The notes under the pieces: model-generated
What the model was told of the DNA's origin: nothing
The model's database searches: none
What the model saw: the letters and a program-made list of their open reading frames with translations, nothing else
DNA from: Lepidostoma basale
Lineage: Eukaryota > Arthropoda > Insecta > Trichoptera > Lepidostomatidae
Reading direction: 5' to 3'
Length of the DNA: 64,000 nucleotides
Assembly (NCBI GenBank): GCA_022606425.2
Contig: JAHDVF020000840.1
Location: 2,728,001-2,792,000 of the forward strand
Program-made: the position numbers and the translations under genes
In this document: positions 20,968-31,105 of the stretch, piece by piece
Layout of the letters: every line of letters starts with the position of its first letter
Numbering within the stretch: position 1 is the stretch's first letter

Positions 20968-21145
20968 AATCTTGGGAAAATCCGTGTAACACGTATTTCT
21001 CGATCAAAGTTTTGGAGATCGTTGCAGTCTACATCTTCAGGGTTATAATGATCATTACTATCCTGAAGATGGAGACTGAAACCATCCCTGAAATGTCGGT
21101 CGAGAAAGATGAGTTACACGGGTTTTCCCAAGATCCCAAAAAAAT
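20968..21145. repeat. L foldback, about 75-bp arms
   Basis: Left arm 20968-21041 and right arm 21061-21140 are inverted copies ('cttgggaaaatccgtgtaac', 'ctgaagatggagactg'), with a 19-bp loop that is itself partly palindromic (ataatgatcattac). Both arms carry CTGAAGA followed by a weak stem II and GAAAY..GGTC; the right arm has several core changes. Related to the foldback at 56886. Confidence 0.7.
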
Positions 21146-21604
21146 AACACATTGTGACATCATCGAGAAAACAAGAGTTGTAGAACCATCGGAAAAGGAA
21201 GAACATAAGATAACATAAATAAAAAATCAATAAGAATGAAAACGCCTGTTTTTTCTAGAAATTCGAATACTATTGATTCTGCAAATGTATTTTTCATATA
21301 ACAGATGAGGTGAGAAGGGTTTAATCAATTGAGTTTACGTTATGCAGTGTTTCACTCAGTTGTATATGAAGAGGCTCTATCCCAAGTGTTAGCTAATATA
21401 TCGAGGATACCAGTCAGACAGAAAAATAATATTAAAACATTATACATACTCGTATATCATTCGTTTTTAAAAAAAGTAATATGTTTTTATGAAATTCGCA
21501 AATTTGTGATATTTACATAATTAAAGTGTCTTCGTCAAGGAAATTTACAGAAATATTCACCAGAATATAGTAAAAATTGTAGGGGATTTGAAGATTCTAA
21601 ACGA
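21146..21604. other. Family F scrap and unassigned AT-rich DNA
   Basis: 21232-21262 matches the 'gaatgaaaacgcctgttttt' end of family F. The rest is unassigned. Confidence 0.35.
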
Positions 21605-21775
21605 GTATTCTGGTCTTCGTGGCAGAGTGGCAACAGCTATGACTGCCATGACAATATGTCCCGGGATCGATTCGGCGTAGGCGGTGTAAAACATAATCAC
21701 GCCGTCTTTGGTAATGGTAGCAAAAAAATGGCAATAGACTAGCTACGTATCCACATGTTTCAAGAATTAAAAACC
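21605..21775 (+). mobile_element. tRNA-derived SINE, plus strand
   Basis: A box tggcagagtgg at about 21620, decayed B box (gggatcgattc), then the body 'ccgtctttggtaatggtag' and 'atggcaatagactagctacg'. 3' tail lost. Confidence 0.65.
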
Positions 21776-21863
21776 CCAAAAAATGGTCATTATAAAGTCT
21801 TGAACCTAATTCCTGTGGATGGGGAGCCAAAATCGGAATGCTGTTTGTAAAAATATCAATTAA
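21776..21863. other. Spacer ending in the TTAA target
   Basis: TTAA at 21860-21863 is the left half of the next element's target duplication. Confidence 0.4.
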
Positions 21864-22496
21864 CCCTTTCGCGGCTGGTTGGATTACGCATTCCCACTTT
21901 CGAAATTGTTCTAAAAAGTAAAGTGGGAGTTACATTTCCCAAGTTTATTCCCTCCAGGCTCCTAGCGCCATTATTGGGTATTACGATAAAATATATACCA
22001 GCTTTATCGGTTGAACTTTTAACTGGCAGTTGAATTTCAAAAAACACGTGTTATTTTGTATTTGAGTGTCGTGTGTCATATAAGTTAATTTTTTGACAAA
22101 ACTTTCAAGTAAACAAGGATTTCGACGATTGATTTAGTTATATAGACATTTATTTCACTGTATGATTTATACATATCTGGTGAATTGATTTGAAGTTCAA
22201 TGCATATCATATTTCATAAGTGGGAATGTGATTTATTTTTACAAAAATGATTTAAATGTTTTTTTACTTAATAAATATGCATATATGTTTTTCTTACGCA
22301 CAATGAGTACGTATTCGTATTCTTCCAAGTATCAGTGGGAAGTATTGATGTTTTTAAAAACAAATATATAGGTTCCAATAGATTTAAAAAAAAACACATT
22401 TTTTTTATAAATATGAATGACATTAGTCGTTGATACTTGAATTTATTTTAATGCAAAAAAAAAATTATAAAAGAAAAAAAAATTAGCACGAAAGGG
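21864..22496. mobile_element. piggyBac-like MITE (633 bp) in a TTAA target
   Basis: Left end CCCTTTCGCG and right end (complement) CCCTTTCGTG, each directly next to TTAA (21860-21863, 22497-22500). piggyBac elements start with CCC and duplicate TTAA. The inside is AT-rich, has no transposase frame and includes several homopolymer runs near 22385-22480. Only about 10 bp of the terminal repeats can be aligned, so the assignment rests on ends plus target. Confidence 0.7.
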
Positions 22497-22500
22497 TTAA

Positions 22501-22954
22501 ATGTATGATGTTGTTTTAAGATATAATATTACGAGTTGTGGATGAGTATTGAAATAAAAAGAAGAATAAAATGACGTTCCCGCCACAGCACACAGCAGAC
22601 AACTCGGATAATAATTCCCGCCGTGAGCCGAGAGGGCCGTTTGCAGAATATGAAATTAGCGAATGTCAGAACAGAATTATAGCGGTCGCCGCGACACGGG
22701 GACATAAATCAGGAAATATGGAGGATGTGCAAAGGCAGGATAAACGATCCGTTCGGAAATAATTTCGGCAAATGTGAAATGAAAAGTAATGTCGTATCTA
22801 ACTTATGAAAACGACGAGTGGGCAGTCCCCGAACATATGCAAACTAAGGTCGCCATCTTTGATATTGAACCATGCCAATTCGTGATTAGAGTAGGTGGTA
22901 TCTTCTTCTTTTATGCGTTCGTTTGTTCTTGCTAATGGCTAAAAAACTAACTAT
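22501..22954. other. Single-copy, GC-rich patch
   Basis: 22570-22740 is GC- and CpG-rich with a 63-codon frame (22571-22762) lacking family features. No repeats recognised. Confidence 0.35.
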
Positions 22955-23104
22955 CTAACCAGCACGTACTCTATCTGAAGGAGTAGGCAGGAAGAATGAA
23001 CTGCCACACTTTTCTTTCCTGACATATTTCTCGTTCCTCAACATTCATGCATCGTGTCATGCACGTGCGTCGACATCTCTGACTCATCACGTGACCGACA
23101 TTCT
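22955..23104 (-). mobile_element. RTE-A 3' end, minus strand, left half
   Basis: Reversed tail and stop region up to 'gtgaccgacattc', where repeat D interrupts it. It continues at 23511. Confidence 0.7.
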
Positions 23105-23510
23105 GTCATTATCTTCATTCTTCTATCATATTTTGCATACTCTTTCTCATTGCTTTAATAAAGATTTTCTGCTAAATGCTTACACCTAATCTTCATAGAT
23201 GACGCTTGTGTAGATTTAACTAAAAAATGTGAAGTGTTTCTCAACATATAAGCATAAATACATCTTTCAAAAATTTGTCAGACGTGGTGGTCGTAAGAAG
23301 GGCGGAATGAGGAATGTTGTTAACATAAAACGATCGCTTAACCCAACCAATGACAGGGCATAAGTCCTGTAAGCGCCTCGACCACCATATTCTGTTTCCA
23401 GAAAACAATTTACATCTTCGTCTCTATTGAGATACAATTAATCCTTAAAAATGATTAACCAGCAATGGGTAAAATTCAGTATTTGTCTACAAGTAATTTG
23501 AATACATTCA
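23105..23510 (+). repeat. Repeat D inserted in RTE-A
   Basis: Near full copy from the 'gctttaataaagattttctg' end to 'caagtaatttgaatacattc'. The RTE-A sequence resumes exactly (...gacattc | attcaatatttg...), so D inserted here; ATTC may be a 4-bp target duplication. No inverted ends are evident at this copy. Confidence 0.7.
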
Positions 23511-23685
23511 AAATATTCAATATTTGATTTATTTGATCGTGACACGTTTTCCTCGGCCTTCCTTTATTTCTAGTTCCACTTACATCGTTTACATATCATT
23601 TTTTACCATTCATTCATTCTTTCCATATGTCCGAACCATCTTAATGATCCTTTCATTATTTTGTTTATAACATTATCACTCGTTG
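23511..23685 (-). mobile_element. RTE-A, minus strand, right half
   Basis: Continues the copy at 22955 through RPRKTWH and GSLRWFGHM to 'ttcattattttg'. Truncated near 23685. Confidence 0.7.
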
Positions 23686-23689
23686 TGGA

Positions 23690-23895
23690 TAGTCTGTGTA
23701 TGATAGAGTGCCGAATGAAAATATAAGAAGTGAATGCGGTGCGCATGATGGTGTTATGAACAAAATAATGAAAGGATCATTAAGATGGTTTGGTCATATG
23801 GGAAGAATGAATGAAGAAAGAATGGTAAATAAATTATATGATAACGATGTAAATGGAAACAGAAATAGAGAAAGACCGAGGAAAACGTGGCACTA
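23690..23895 (+). mobile_element. RTE-A fragment, plus strand, inverted against its neighbour
   Basis: A 66-codon frame MYDRVPNENIRSECGAHDGV, MNKIMKGSLRWFGHMGRM, ERPRKTWH. It covers the same element region as 23545-23672 in the opposite direction, so the pair can form a hairpin of about 130-140 bp. Its 3' end is replaced by repeat D. Confidence 0.7.
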
Positions 23896-24620
23896 GCGCC
23901 ATCTATGAAGATTCGATTTTAAGAATTACGTAGAAGATCTTTTTATTAACGCAATGTGAAAGGCTACCGCCACTATCGTATTTCTAGATAACGCCTGGAG
24001 ATGTCTCACCAATTGATTTTATTTGATTTGACTTCATTTGATATGATAGTATGACTTTCAGTGATAACACCACCATCTTGAAATCAGCGAAAACTTTAAT
24101 GTTCTTGAAATTTAATTGTATCTCAATAGAGACGAAGATGCAAACTGGAAACTGAATATGGTTGATCAAGGTGTTTACAGGACTTATGACCTGTCATTGG
24201 TTGGGTTTAGCGCACGCTTTATTACAACATTCCCCATTCCACCTATTTCTTTATGACCATGTAAGACACATTTTTGGAGGCTGTATATATGTTATAATAC
24301 AAATCTATGTTTATCTTCACATAGCAGTTTCAATACGCCATCTATGTAGATTTGATTACATATGTTAATCTTTTTAAGATTAATCTATATAATCCACACA
24401 CTAACGCCATCTATGGAGATTAATTTTTAGCATTTAGCAAACTACTTTATTAACACAATGTGAAGGCTATCGCCATTAGCGCATTGTTTAGAAGCCGCCT
24501 GGAGATATCACTCCTATCTATATGCCAAAGAATTGACCAGAATGATTACAAATATTTTTTTTTGTGCATCACCCACCATGGGTGAAATCCAGTATTCGTA
24601 TACAAGTATAAGTAAACATT
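23896..24620 (-). repeat. Repeat D, partial copy then near full copy, minus strand
   Basis: 23896-24010 is the reversed left part ('gcgccatctatgaagatt', 'gataacgcctggagatgtc'). 24105-24515 is a near full reversed copy. 24545-24617 is a plus-oriented 'gtgaaatccagtattcgtat' end: the opposite terminus of D seen inverted, which suggests D has terminal inverted repeats of about 40 bp. Confidence 0.65.
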
Positions 24621-25364
24621 CACAAAAAAATATAATATATTTAATGTTCTTGTTTTTTCACGACTATTAATTATATCCCATATAAACGGTGCTCGAAGAT
24701 GAACTCTCGGAAATGGAATGAGTTGCCGGGGTAATCATTCTCCCGCATTGCATTACTGCTCATAATCCAGGCACACCCGCACAGCACTACAATGCATAAA
24801 CATTCGAGACTTTCTTTTGTTAATATTTAACCGAGCTCGGATTAGCTCAGCTCGCGAGACATTCAAATTACCCCGAGCAAAAAATAAAACGAGAAGACTG
24901 AAAATGCTATCGCGAAATTAGTATTTAGTAATGCATTACCCTGTTATTACGAGCGCAACGGAGAATTGTTAAAAAAAAAACTACGACGCCATTAAAGCGG
25001 TTAATTGGGGATGTTTAGTGTAAACATTAATATTCATCGGACGACGTCGGTTTTCATTGAGAATTGAAATCCTCTAGACACGGAGTCGCTAACAAGATTA
25101 AAAGCGGCAATGGTGCATACATATTGTGATAGCTCAAAGCTTACCACAGGGTGCATATTGCATTTTAAGCTGCAAAGGAATATTATACGCTACCCGGGTA
25201 GCAGAGAAATAATGAAGACAGTCACCGTATAATCCTTAATGGATAACAACCAAGGGTAGATTTTTTTTTTGTTTTTGTATTTTTAGTAGAGAGATGATTC
25301 ATTTTAAACAAACAGAATGCAGAAGAGATATTCCCACACATTTACCGTGGGGATTCTAGCGCCT
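24621..25364. other. Single-copy, moderately GC-rich, no gene
   Basis: 24660-25060 is among the more complex sequence in the window, with homeodomain-like TAAT cores scattered through it; this is only a composition remark. No frame of note. Confidence 0.4.
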
Positions 25365-25542
25365 TGACGGTACTCGTGGCAGAGTGGCAACAGCTGTGAC
25401 TGCCACACCGAAAGCTTTGGGTTCGATTCCCAGCGATGATAAAGTGAAGAAAAAAATTATCACACTATCTTTGCTCTGGTAGAATTCACTTGCATTAAAT
25501 AATGCGATAGACGACCTACCAATCACATGTCATGAGAGTCAA
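25365..25542 (+). mobile_element. tRNA-derived SINE, plus strand
   Basis: A box tggcagagtgg at 25377-25387 and B box ggttcgattcc at 25420-25430, 32 bp apart, as in pol III promoters. The body ends 'catgtcatgagagtc'. No 3' tail. Not a functional tRNA: no acceptor stem and no proper anticodon arm. Confidence 0.75.
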
Positions 25543-25599
25543 TAGCTGAAAAAAAATCTTTATTATTTTACTTTATTCTTCTTACATATTTATATGCAT

Positions 25600-25855
25600 C
25601 ATTATTATTATTATTATTTTGTTGAATTGCTCTTTACATCATTACAGCGCGAGCCAAATCGATGTAAAGGGTATAGCTATCATTTTGATTCTCGTGACAC
25701 GTGATAGGCAGCTTATCTATCGCCATTTAATTGTCACGTGAAATCAGCACCAGACCAAAGACAGTGTGACAATCATACTGCCATCGCCGGGAATCGAACC
25801 CGGGACCTTCGGGGTGGCAGTCAAAGCACTTACCATTCGGCTACGAAGGTCATTA
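25600..25855 (-). mobile_element. tRNA-derived SINE, essentially full length, minus strand
   Basis: From the right: A box tagccgaatgg, B box (complement of 25790-25800), body with 'ccagaccaaagacagtgtga' reversed, then the tail 'ctttacatcgatttggctcg' reversed at 25625-25672 and an (AAT)n end at 25600-25618. This copy shows the whole layout: tRNA head, body, 70-bp conserved tail, AAT repeat. The tail also occurs alone at 34120 and 54885. Confidence 0.8.
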
Positions 25856-26784
25856 ATTATACAGTAATTGAGTTCAAATATCCTTTTGTATACAAAAAAT
25901 TGGCAACAGGAAACTACCACATTAAAGGCCTGAGTGTCATACTAAGAATGCTGAAGATACTTCCACAGATTAACCATAGGTATCTACTCTAGCGCATTGA
26001 TGAAGAATTAGTTGAATTTATCAATGACAAGATCAAAAGAACTGGTATGAATGTACTCATACGCACTGAGAGCGTTCCTCATATACACAAATTTGTTATT
26101 ACGAATAAGCAGAGCTGGTATATACTTCATTTAGTTAACAAAAAAAATCTTCGTAGGCATTCGGCGGGAAGGTATTTTTAGATAAGCTCTCCCATGCCAA
26201 ACAGGTGTGGGTCTCTTCAGGCCAACAGACGATAGAGTTGGACACGTAGGAAACTTGGCAGAGAAGACGGGAGAAGGATCATTAACCGATAACATCGTTT
26301 CGTCTCTTCGTCTCTCAAGAGGCGGTCCAAATATTTTGAAGTATTTTCCAAATGGGATTTCAGATGACGAATATTAATGTAAACGTTTAAATTCTCAGAC
26401 ACTTTCATTATCCCAGCGAACGCACAATTGATTATTAAGATGTATATTTTTAGATATACGTTGAAAGATAATTTAAAACAAAATATAGAAGATCATGAAT
26501 GAGTTATGAAGAACTTAAAAATTCCTCATTTTCGTCAAAGCAGTTGTGTCCAACTTTATAAAATATCATTAACAAAAAGTTCGCTTTAGTAAATACGGTT
26601 TGAAATTATATTAATTGGATATACCTATAATATTATTATTATAACCAAAAAGAAACAGATATAATTATGAAGCATAATTAAAATCTGTCTATAAAACAAG
26701 CATTTTAAATATACAGTAATTTTTTAGTGTGATAAAATAGAAAATGATAGTAATAATTTAACCATACTAGTACAATTTGGCAAT
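25856..26784. other. No gene recognised
   Basis: A weak plus-strand coding-like stretch at 25860-26140 (INDKIKRTGMNVLIRTESVP) and a 63-codon minus-strand frame at 26217-26408 have no family I can name. Probably old retrotransposon debris. Confidence 0.3.
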
Positions 26785-27060
26785 TGGGCCTTCACGGTAG
26801 CTAGTCCTTCAGCCCGGAACAATCTTACTGTAAACCCCAGTGCATTGTGAACCCGTCAGAGATTAGATCGAGACTCAAAACGCACCTTTTCAAATTATCC
26901 AATCCTGATAAAAAAAAATTGATCGACTGCGTCAGGTGCAGCCCTCAAACTTAATATATATATTTTTTAAATAAGTTTATTAAAAGTAGCTTTTTCTACA
27001 GAGCCCTTCAGATGGTGAATTTATAAAAATTGCGCTCTATAAATCTTCAAATCAACAAAA
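26785..27060 (+). mobile_element. CR1/L2-like retrotransposon 3' end
   Basis: Broken frames read AFTVASPSARNNL and, one frame over, RLKTHLFKLSNPD. These match the common RAFSVAAPxLWNSLP...RLKTHLF close of CR1/L2-type RTs (recalled pattern). 'gactgcgtcaggtgcagccc' and 'gcgctctataaat' are shared with the minus-strand copy at 54640. Confidence 0.6.
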
Positions 27061-27128
27061 AAAATGTTGTAATTTGAATTCTCACGGTAGAAGTTCGGTG
27101 TTAATAATGAAAATAAAAATAAAATTTA
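27061..27128. other. Spacer
   Basis: AT-rich, nothing recognised. Confidence 0.3.
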
Positions 27129-27240
27129 AAATGAACATTTATAATAGATGAATCCACTGATGTTTGTGTCTTCGGCCCTCAGCTGCCGAAACCGGTCGAA
27201 GACATAAACATCAGTGGATTTGAGGTAAATATTCATTTTA
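27129..27240. repeat. P foldback with hammerhead-like tip
   Basis: Arms 27129-27173 and 27198-27240 ('aatccactgatgttt', 'gtcttcg') enclose GGCCCTCAGCTGCC-GAAACCGGTC. The right arm begins immediately after the GGTC triplet, so the left arm acts as an extended stem I. CUGANGA itself is not recognisable, so the motif is degenerate. Confidence 0.6.
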
Positions 27241-27350
27241 AAAAGATTATTAACTTTTATTTTTATTATTTTGAAGTCAACATTTAATAATGTATTAGAT
27301 AGGCGAAACGTGTCATTCTCATAAAATATTATAAAACATCTAGAAAAAAA
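27241..27350 (+). repeat. Family F fragment, plus strand
   Basis: 'aataatgtattagataggcg', 'gaaacgtgtcattctcat', 'aaacatctagaaaa'. Core TTAATAA, GAAACGTGTC. Degenerate single arm. Confidence 0.55.
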
Positions 27351-27949
27351 AAATCAAGTAAAAAACTCAAAAGCATTTCAGTTGAAGAATCGAGATATAT
27401 ATTATATTTTAAATATACTCCTATAATGTTTCGTTATTTTTATCAACAGTTTCAGATATATTCACGGATCATTGCAAACAACGGATGGGAACTGTTAGCG
27501 AGCATGCAATAAAACGCACGTGGAAAGTGCGACCGGATATGCACACGGACGGGACACGTGCGCGTAAAAACGTGAGTGTATACACGGAGGAGTCTCCACG
27601 GTCCACGCATCGATTCAATGTACAGATTTTTTTTTTTAATAATTTCGATTATCTTGAACTATTATGTAAAACTTAGATATGAAGCGCTTAATTTGTGTTG
27701 TGATATTATTAAAAATAGTTTATAATCCTTACGTACTTTGTTTTACCGTACCGACGGGAACTTCTTCAATCCCTTTTGTTTTTTTAGTGGCCAGTACTCG
27801 GAATTAAAGTGTTTTAAATTATTTTTGAGTATTTTATATTGAAGAAAACGTTCGTTTTAGTTAAGTTTTATTATGATTATTTTATGTGATGATATTCGTC
27901 GTCTTACGGGAACAATATAAAATCTCACAATCAATATTTGTTATAATCA
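27351..27949. other. No gene seen
   Basis: A GC-richer patch at 27475-27620 carries a 63-codon frame without features; the remainder is AT-rich. Confidence 0.35.
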
Positions 27950-28130
27950 AATGATTTTACTGAAATCTCTTGATGGAAGTCCATTTTAAATAATAATTAA
28001 ATAAAACGATGTTTTTTTAACTAATTCCACTTTTGTCTTTATTTCGACAGCGACCGGTTTCGCCAGGCTCGCTGTCGAAATAAAGACAAAAGTGGAAGTA
28101 GTTTAAAAATATCGTTTTATTTAATTATTA
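27950..28130. repeat. E foldback, hammerhead remnant at the tip
   Basis: Arms of about 58 bp (to 'cgacagcga' at about 28053, from 'tcgctgtcg' at about 28069) are nearly perfect; the loop is 'ccggtttcgccaggc'. On the minus strand the tip reads CGACAGC-GA-GCCTGGC-GAAACCGGTC-GCTGTCG. The inverted arm starts at the base after GGTC, and five core bases are missing. Outer end 'gaaatctcttgatggaagt' as in other E copies. Confidence 0.7.
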
Positions 28131-28634
28131 ATATTTGTTATAATAATTAACAACAAAGAATATATATGAAAAAGGGTCCGATACATAAACTACGAATTTA
28201 TGAAATCACCAACGTATATGGATATATTACAACTGGTATTGAACTATTATACTGTTTAGGCATGGTAAAATTAGATTAGGTTAGGATAAGCTTATTGGGC
28301 TATAGTGAGATCTAGTTTGGCAGGCAGATATCTATGATGGCGCATATATAGTATGGAGATTGTACCCAGGTAACTCCGCATATTAAATATCTACCGCACA
28401 ACTCGGCAGCTTCCGGATGAGGAGATTATATCAATGATCCGACGATAAATTTATTAATATTGAGGCCAGCACGGCAATAACCATCCAACAAACGTGACTG
28501 CAAACAAATAAAAAATCCGATATGCAATAGATCTTACTATAAATATAATATATTAAACTTTATTTTGTGAATATAAGATATCAAAAGATTTAATGTCCAA
28601 ATTTGTTACATTGAGAACCAAAGTAAAACTAATT
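28131..28634. other. No gene seen
   Basis: Mixed composition, no repeat recognised. Confidence 0.35.
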
Positions 28635-28912
28635 TCCTTTACTAACTAACTACAACGCCGTTTCTCCGCAGGGGTAGGCAGAGGGGAAGGACCGTTATAC
28701 GTGTTATATATATTTAACCTTATGTCAGTTGTTATATAATATTTGTGGTACCATGTAATTGGCCTTGTTTTGTTGTCTCTGTGTGTTTTTTATTCATATA
28801 CTGTAATTGCTGTTTGTTACCCTCAATAATAATAAAAAATAACTGTTCTATCCTGACATAAAACTCGCATCTTTTTTACATTCACACCCCGTTACACGCA
28901 CTCATCATTTTC
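28635..28912 (-). mobile_element. RTE-A 3' end, minus strand, split by a 147-bp insert
   Basis: 28635-28697 has the tail and stop region; 28845-28912 continues it ('tgttctatcctgacataaaa'). The insert 28698-28844 ends in 'aataataataaaaaat', like a short tailed retroposon of unknown source. Confidence 0.6.
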
Positions 28913-29120
28913 TAAAAATCAGAAAAATTGTATTTTTATCTAAAAACCTTGGAAGAAAACATGTTGAAAAGTCTTGCATTGTTAATACGAAGAAAATAAA
29001 TATTTGTATTTTATTCTTGAATCTTTTACGAGTAAAAACTTTTTGCAAACATTGTATTTTCTACTTTTTTGCACCCTTCACAAAAATGTTATCAAACGAA
29101 ATTTAACTGTTAAAATTCAT
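28913..29120. other. AT-rich arm preceding a hammerhead-like motif
   Basis: No coding signal. Probably part of the same element as the motif at 29124, whose boundaries I cannot place. Confidence 0.3.
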
Positions 29121-29165
29121 ACACTGAAGAAGGGAAATCTGTGTCCCGAAACATTTTTGTTAAAG
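29121..29165 (+). ncRNA. Hammerhead-like motif with intact core
   Basis: CTGAAGA (29124-29130), unpaired A, stem II GGGA/TCCC with a nine-base loop, GAAA (29148-29151), stem III ACA/TGT with a TTTT loop, and NUH = GTT (29159-29161). Stem I pairing is poor, so activity is uncertain although all core bases are present. Confidence 0.6.
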
Positions 29166-29245
29166 AATGTTTTCAAAAATTTATTCAAACATAAATCCAC
29201 AACACAAATTGATCGCGAATATAGAAGATATATTAATAATACGTG

Positions 29246-29745
29246 GTGACACCGATTGGGAGAGCAATCAGTCTGCTGTATATGATCTCCCCGGAGATAA
29301 AAATCTTACACATTTGTGAAAGTACGTTCGGGAAACAAATACTTTTATATATAATAATTAAATAAAACGATGTTTTTTAACTACTTCCACTTTTGTCTTT
29401 ATTTAGACAGCGACCGGTTTCGCCAGGCTCGCTGGCATCGACAGACTGGTGACCAGTCTGTCGATGCCAGCGAGCCTGGCGAAACCGGTCGCTGTCTAAA
29501 TAAAGACAAAAGTGGAAGTAGTGAAAAAACATCGTTTTATTTAATTATTATTTAAAATGAACTTCCATCAAGAGATTTCAGTTAAATCATTTGATTAACT
29601 TTTATATATTTTATTAGAGAGTATTTTGTCTTCTTAAAGACTAACCATTTCTCATCCGTTCCTGGTATTCTACCTTTTCTTAAATATACGCCTAAAACTG
29701 TAGGTAAGTCTTTTGAGAAAATAAACTGATTTGATTTTCAAAAGA
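29246..29745 (+). mobile_element. Jockey-like 3' end, plus strand, split by an E foldback
   Basis: 29246-29340 reads TPIGRAISLLYMISPEIKIL and FGKQILL in shifting frames, matching TPVGRAISLLNAVSSEIDVF of the copy at 9230. The 3' end resumes at 29610 and finishes 'aataaactgatttgatttt' (29710-29745), the same terminus as at 9230. Confidence 0.7.
29353..29597. repeat. E foldback: 98-bp near-perfect palindrome with 12-bp target duplication
   Basis: Left arm 29353-29450 and right arm 29452-29549 are inverted copies with about one mismatch, centred on 29451. The right side extends to 29597 with the family end 'catcaagagatttcagtt'. ACTTTTATATAT flanks it (29341-29352, 29598-29609). Each arm holds the E motif (CCAGCGA, GCC/GGC, GAAACCGGTC). 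The near identity of the arms suggests a recent origin. Confidence 0.85.
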
Positions 29746-30589
29746 TAGTTTCTTTTCTGTAATCGCTTAAATATAGAGGGATATAGTAATGAACCGGCTT
29801 GAAAGACGAGTTAATTGATTTAACTAAAAATAACAAAAAAATTCAAGCTAAAAGATGATAATTTTTAAATAGAATGAAAGAACTAAATAATCGTATATAA
29901 ACAAAGCAATTTGAACATCCTATAACACATGATAAATTATCTGGAAAGATGACATCACTTATTGAAATGTACGCAAGGGAAGAAACTTCTGAGAATCAAT
30001 TCAATATAATTATGTCAAAGCATATTTCGCGACATTCAATGTACAGAATATCATTATATAATTATGCAAATTTCGTATGTTGCTAGGGAAGCTTAGTACG
30101 TATTCTCCGATATAATATTTCCTTGAGATCTAAAGCAAACATGAAAACACGAGTTAATGAGAAGCATTATAATGTATATTGGAACAAATGGTAAAAAGTT
30201 GTGCGCCGATAAATCATATCAGCTGAACTAAACAGGCGTTAAACATTTCGTCGTGAGTTTCAAAGGCCTTGAGAGCTATATTTACGCCGGTGCAAGGCGG
30301 TTCAATACGGAGCACAAGTACTCCAGAACACAATAAGTATGCACAGATTCCTATGCAATCGTATGCAAAACAGCTTGCGCTAGGTCGAGATTTTAAAACA
30401 GCGGCAGGTAAATCAATCATTTGAATAACGAAAAGACTAAAAAACATATAATATTTATTTACATAAGTATCCTTCACCATCTATTTTGTATAGGTCTGTG
30501 TCTCATCATTTCTCGGAGCCTGTTTATGGAATAAAGATGTCCAGTTGCCTCGCCCATTGGTTGTCCGTTGGAAAAATATATCGAGGAAC
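29746..30589. other. No gene recognised
   Basis: 840 bp, AT-rich, with an 88-codon minus-strand frame (30214-30480) showing no recognisable motif; nothing repetitive found. Confidence 0.35.
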
Positions 30590-30757
30590 GCCGAGGCAAA
30601 TAAGACAAAGCCAAATTAATAAATTATTGGAAAATTGGCCGGCGTGCGTGTTTTGATGTATGAATATATAAGAAACTCGAAAGGTACGGCAGGATAAAAT
30701 AATTTGACGGGCAATCCTCTCTGCTTATCCTTTCTAATAAAACGGAATTATGATGGT
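30590..30757 (+). mobile_element. Degraded RTE-A 3' end
   Basis: 'gaacgccgaggcaaataaga' to 'gcaatcctctctgcttatcc', then a stop-region remnant. Corresponds to RGxPRKxxHDQINxIL...SILSAYPF with many changes. Confidence 0.6.
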
Positions 30758-30762
30758 TTAAT

Positions 30763-31105
30763 TTGATGACGTTAAAAGTGGATAAATATTGGCCCCAAAC
30801 AGTGTCAAATGCCGTTCTCTGGACCATGGCAGGCGAAAAGCCAATTAGAGAACAAGTCGCTAGACGCAAATGGCAGTGGATCGGTCACACTCTGAGACGG
30901 AACCCAGCCTGCATCGCTCAGGGTGCACTAGACTGGCAAAGAGAAAGCGAGGCAGACCTAGAGCCACCTGGAGAAGAACCCTGCAGGACGAGGTTAAGGC
31001 AGCAGGCCTCACTTGGGATGATGTTAGGCATCAGGCATGCGATATAGTCGGGTGGAGAAGATTCCTTGAGGCCCTATGCACCACGGAGGTGTGAAGAATA
31101 AGAAG
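30763..31105 (+). mobile_element. RTE-N reverse-transcriptase C-terminus
   Basis: Two overlapping frames read ILKxxNAVLWTMAGEKPI-like sequence: NAVLWTMAGEKPIREQVARR, KWQWIGHTLRRNPACIAQGA, LDWQ, then one frame over KRKRGRPRATWRRTLQDEVK, GLTWDDVRHQACDIVGWRRF, LEALCTTEV and a stop. The RKWQWIGHTLR and KRGRPxxTWRR blocks are typical of this RTE-type lineage. The tail is GAA-rich. One frameshift near 30945. Confidence 0.8.

Noticed and set aside
25365..25440. tRNA gene
   Set aside because: A and B boxes are present but there is no acceptor stem or cloverleaf, and the head is joined to a SINE body repeated elsewhere.
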